Below are positions 6,427 to 8,852 of a stretch of DNA of 8,852 nt, piece by piece (the first letter of the stretch is position 1; each line of letters opens with the position of its first letter). The position numbers were made by a program, and so were the translations under genes. Origin of the DNA: Chloroflexota bacterium (GTDB lineage Bacteria; Chloroflexota; Limnocylindria; QHBO01); assembly GCA_024636135.1 (NCBI GenBank), contig JAGXHP010000179.1, forward strand, positions 1-8,852. The letters are read 5' to 3'. Under the pieces are notes generated by a model, which saw nothing but the letters and a program-made list of their open reading frames with translations, had not been told where the DNA came from and ran no database searches.

Positions 6427-7356
6427 ATGACCGAGCCGATCCAGATGACCCAGCTCGAGGCGTTCGCGGCCATCGCCCGTCTTGAGTCGATCAGCGCCGC
6501 CGCAGAGGAGCTGGTCGTTAGCCAGCCGGCCGTGACGGCGCGCATCCAGGGCCTGGAGCGCGAGCTCGGGAGCCGTCTCTTCGTTCGTTCGCGAAGGGGA
6601 ACGCGTCTGACCGATGCCGGCCGCATGCTCCTCCCGCACGTGGATCGCGCGCTGGCTGCCATCGCCACCGGACGACGAGCCGTGGCCGAGGTCGTGGCCG
6701 GCACCGGAGGGCGGTTGACGATCGGGGCTGCGCCGGCCATCAGCACGTACGTGCTTCCGGCGATGCTCCACACCTTCCAGGCCGAGCACCCCCTGGTCCA
6801 GCTCTCGGTGCGCAGCGGTCACTCCGAAGAGGTCCTCGAGCTCGTGCTGCGCCAGGAGGTCGAGCTGGGACTGATGCGACCGATCCCGCACCCGGACGTA
6901 TCGCTCACGCCGCTGTACGAGGATCCGCTCGTGCTGGTCGTCCCGCGCGATCACACGTTCGGCGCGCGCGGGGAGATCCAGATGTCGCAGATGGCGTCCG
7001 AGCACCTCATCCTGTTCGATCGGACGAGCTCGTTCCACGAGCTGACCAGCTCGATCTTCCGCCAGGCCGGGATCGACCCCCGCGGGTTCATCGAGGTGGA
7101 CAACATCGATGCCGCCAAACGCATGGTCGAGCAGCGTCTCGGCATCGCGCTGCTCCCCGGCACATCGGTGCAGGCCGAGATCGGCTCGGGCCGGCTCGCC
7201 CCGGTGACGATCACCGACATGGCGCCGGTGCGTCGGCAGATCGTGGTGGCGCGACGTCGCGATGTCGGCGAACCCTCGACGATCGTCGCCGACTTCCTCC
7301 GAACGCTCGACAACCTCCGGCCCGGCCCCCTTCGCGGCCGGACGTCGGGCGCGTAG
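6427..7356 (+). CDS. LysR-family transcriptional regulator
   Basis: At 309 residues this is a full-length LysR-type regulator. The N-terminal winged helix-turn-helix spans about residues 7-66, with the characteristic SISAAAEELVVSQPAVT (21-37) and the following GSRLFVRSRRGTRLTDAG. The effector-binding domain begins near 95 (GRLTIGAAPAIS) and continues to about 295. The start at 6427 is supported by the -10 box six bases upstream; M7 is a possible shorter start. It is divergent from the small gene and aceA and 41 bp upstream of acs, with two matching LysR boxes in the divergent gap. The likely role is control of acetate activation and the glyoxylate bypass, with an unknown metabolite as co-inducer. 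It is clearly LysR-family; the target assignment is inferred from position only. Confidence 0.93.
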   Translation: MTEPIQMTQLEAFAAIARLESISAAAEELVVSQPAVTARIQGLERELGSRLFVRSRRGTRLTDAGRMLLPHVDRALAAIATGRRAVAEVVAGTGGRLTIGAAPAISTYVLPAMLHTFQAEHPLVQLSVRSGHSEEVLELVLRQEVELGLMRPIPHPDVSLTPLYEDPLVLVVPRDHTFGARGEIQMSQMASEHLILFDRTSSFHELTSSIFRQAGIDPRGFIEVDNIDAAKRMVEQRLGIALLPGTSVQAEIGSGRLAPVTITDMAPVRRQIVVARRRDVGEPSTIVADFLRTLDNLRPGPLRGRTSGA

Positions 7357-7385
7357 GGCGGTTCGGTAGGAGTCATCCCGAGGTC

Positions 7386-7391
7386 TAGAAT
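7386..7391 (+). promoter_or_regulatory. -10 box of acs, predicted leaderless
   Basis: TAGAAT matches five of six -10 bases and ends six bases before the acs ATG at 7398, the same geometry as at lysR. No ribosome binding site lies at a usual distance; GGAG at 7369-7372 is too far away. The best -35 is only TTCGGT at 7362-7367 with an 18-bp spacer, so activation by a protein may be needed. Confidence 0.5.
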
Positions 7392-7397
7392 CGTCCG

Positions 7398-8852
7398 ATG
7401 ACGACCGATGAGCGAGCCGACAGCACCGACGCAATCGAGAATCTTCTGCGCGAAGATCGAACCTTCGTCCCCTCCGACACGTTCGTCCGAGACGCCAACG
7501 AGCGCGATGCCGAGATCTACGAGCGAACCGCATCCGAAGACGGATTCCGCGCGTTCTGGACCGAGGAGGGCAATCGCCTCGACTGGATGGAGCCGTGGAG
7601 CGAGCTCTACACCTGGGAGGCGCCCTACGCCAAGTGGTTCATCGGCGGCAAGCTCAACGTCAGCGTCAACTGCCTCGACCGCCATGTGAGCGCCGGGCTG
7701 GGCGATCGCGTCGCGTACTTCTGGGAGGGGGAGCCCGGAGACACCCGCACCATCACCTATGCGGAGCTCCTGGACGACGTCTGCCGCTTCACCAACGCCC
7801 TGCGTGGTCTCGGAGTGAAGAAGGGCGATCGGGTCGCGATCTACATGCCGATGATTCCCGAGCTGCCGGTCGCGATGCTGGCCTGCACCCGCATCGGCGC
7901 AGCCCACTCGGTTGTCTTCGGTGGCTTCAGCGCCGATGCCCTGGCCGATCGGATCGACGACGCCGAGTGCTCCGTCGTGATCACCGCCGACGGTGGCTAC
8001 CGCAAGGGGGCAACCGTTGCCCTCAAGAAGGCAGCCGATGAAGCGATCGGGCGGACAACCTCCGTGCAGCACTGCGTCGTCGTCAAGCGCACCGGCGACG
8101 ACGTCGCCTGGGACGAGGGACGCGACCACTGGTACCACGACCTGGTCGAAGGCCAGCCCACGACCGCCGATCCCGAGCCGATGGACTCCGAGGACCTCCT
8201 CTACCTGCTCTACACCTCCGGCACCACGGCCAAGCCGAAGGGGATCATGCACACCACGGGCGGGTACCTCACCGGCGTCAGCGCGACCCACCGCATGATC
8301 TTCGACCTCAAGCCAGAGACCGACGTCTACTGGTGCATGGCCGACATCGGCTGGGTGACAGGCCATTCGTACATCGTCTACGGCCCGCTCGCCAACGCGT
8401 CGACCGGCGTCATCTACGAGGGCGCCATCGACTTCCCCGAGAAGGACCGATGGGCGCAGCTCGCCGCGAAGTACGACGTCACGATCCTGTACACCGCTCC
8501 CACCGCCATCCGCGCCCTGATGAAGTACGGCGCGGACGCATTCGCCGATGACGACCTCTCGGCCCTTCGGCTGCTCGGATCGGTGGGGGAGCCGATCAAC
8601 CCCGAGGCGTGGGCCTGGTACTGGAAGGAGATCGGCGGCGGCCGGTGCCCGGTGGTCGATACCTGGTGGCAGACTGAGACCGGCATGATCATGATCACGC
8701 CGCTTCCGGGGATCGTGACCCTCAAGCCAGGCAGTGCCACCTTCCCGTTCCCAGGCGTCGAGGCGGACGTGGTGGACGAAGGCGGCACATCGGTTCCGCT
8801 GGGAGGCGGTGGCTACCTCGTCCTCGAACGGCCGTGGCCGGCCATGCTACGC
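7398..8852 (+). CDS. acs: Acetyl-CoA synthetase, AMP-forming (3' end outside the window)
   Basis: The frame is open from the ATG to the last base (485 codons), so about 165 residues of the usual roughly 650 are missing on the right. The enzyme joins acetate, ATP and CoA through acetyl-AMP to give acetyl-CoA in the cytoplasm. The N-terminal part has the Acs-specific WFIGGKLNVSVNCLDRHV. The core holds GAAHSVVFGGFS, the phosphate-binding loop YTSGTTAKPKG (272-282), the acetate-pocket segment MADIGWVTGHSY, GSVGEPINPEAW and the adenylate motif WWQTETG (423-429). The C-terminal lid with the catalytic, acetylatable lysine lies beyond the edge. The loop has Ala278 where many relatives have Gly. The gene is on the same strand as lysR and could be read from it or from its own TAGAAT box. 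Propionyl-CoA synthetase is less likely, given the tryptophan (WWQTETG) typical of acetate selectivity. Confidence 0.95.
   Translation, partial: MTTDERADSTDAIENLLREDRTFVPSDTFVRDANERDAEIYERTASEDGFRAFWTEEGNRLDWMEPWSELYTWEAPYAKWFIGGKLNVSVNCLDRHVSAGLGDRVAYFWEGEPGDTRTITYAELLDDVCRFTNALRGLGVKKGDRVAIYMPMIPELPVAMLACTRIGAAHSVVFGGFSADALADRIDDAECSVVITADGGYRKGATVALKKAADEAIGRTTSVQHCVVVKRTGDDVAWDEGRDHWYHDLVEGQPTTADPEPMDSEDLLYLLYTSGTTAKPKGIMHTTGGYLTGVSATHRMIFDLKPETDVYWCMADIGWVTGHSYIVYGPLANASTGVIYEGAIDFPEKDRWAQLAAKYDVTILYTAPTAIRALMKYGADAFADDDLSALRLLGSVGEPINPEAWAWYWKEIGGGRCPVVDTWWQTETGMIMITPLPGIVTLKPGSATFPFPGVEADVVDEGGTSVPLGGGGYLVLERPWPAMLR

Noticed and set aside
6951..8366. A 471-codon minus-strand open frame opposite lysR and acs
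   Set aside because: The plus strand encodes unmistakable LysR and Acs proteins there. The antisense product is low-complexity and matches no family I know, as expected of a shadow frame.

Overview
The window is a dense, very high-GC chromosomal segment (roughly two thirds G+C, coding third positions almost all G or C). It carries seven clear protein genes, one probable small protein gene missed by size filters, and one well-structured regulatory region. The long isocitrate lyase, the leaderless-looking promoters (a -10 box placed so that transcription would begin at the ATG) and the composition fit a high-GC Chloroflexota or actinobacterial lineage. This is an inference from style; no marker gene fixes the taxon. 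No rRNA, tRNA, CRISPR, insertion sequence or phage gene was seen.

Region 1 (1-3441) is an export and regulation block. It starts with the C-terminal end of an MFS transporter cut by the window edge, followed by a full paralogous MFS transporter of the EntS/MFS_3 type. That gene converges on, and overlaps by 15 bp, a MarR-family regulator on the minus strand. The regulator is divergent from a third MFS transporter of the fosmidomycin-resistance type. The natural reading is a MarR repressor controlling the divergent pump, with the effector unknown.

Region 2 (3443-6343, minus strand) is an apparent operon read from right to left: a small Cys/His-rich protein, a long ICL2-type isocitrate lyase (aceA, 768 residues with an extra C-terminal domain), then a single-span membrane protein with coiled coils. 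The stop codon of the small gene lies inside the ribosome binding site of aceA, which suggests coupled translation.

Region 3 (6344-8852) is the control region plus a LysR-type regulator and acetyl-CoA synthetase (acs, cut by the right edge). The 83-bp gap between the small gene and lysR holds two ATC-N9-GAT boxes, the classic LysR-type binding pattern, exactly 31 bp apart. The second abuts the -10 box of lysR. Together regions 2 and 3 look like an acetate assimilation module: Acs activates acetate to acetyl-CoA, AceA opens the glyoxylate bypass, and the LysR protein probably senses a metabolite and sets both. Malate synthase is not in the window.

The most interesting undescribed item is the small C-x-C-x3-C-x3-H protein coupled to aceA. 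Next are the paired LysR boxes and the two promoters that predict leaderless mRNAs for lysR and acs.
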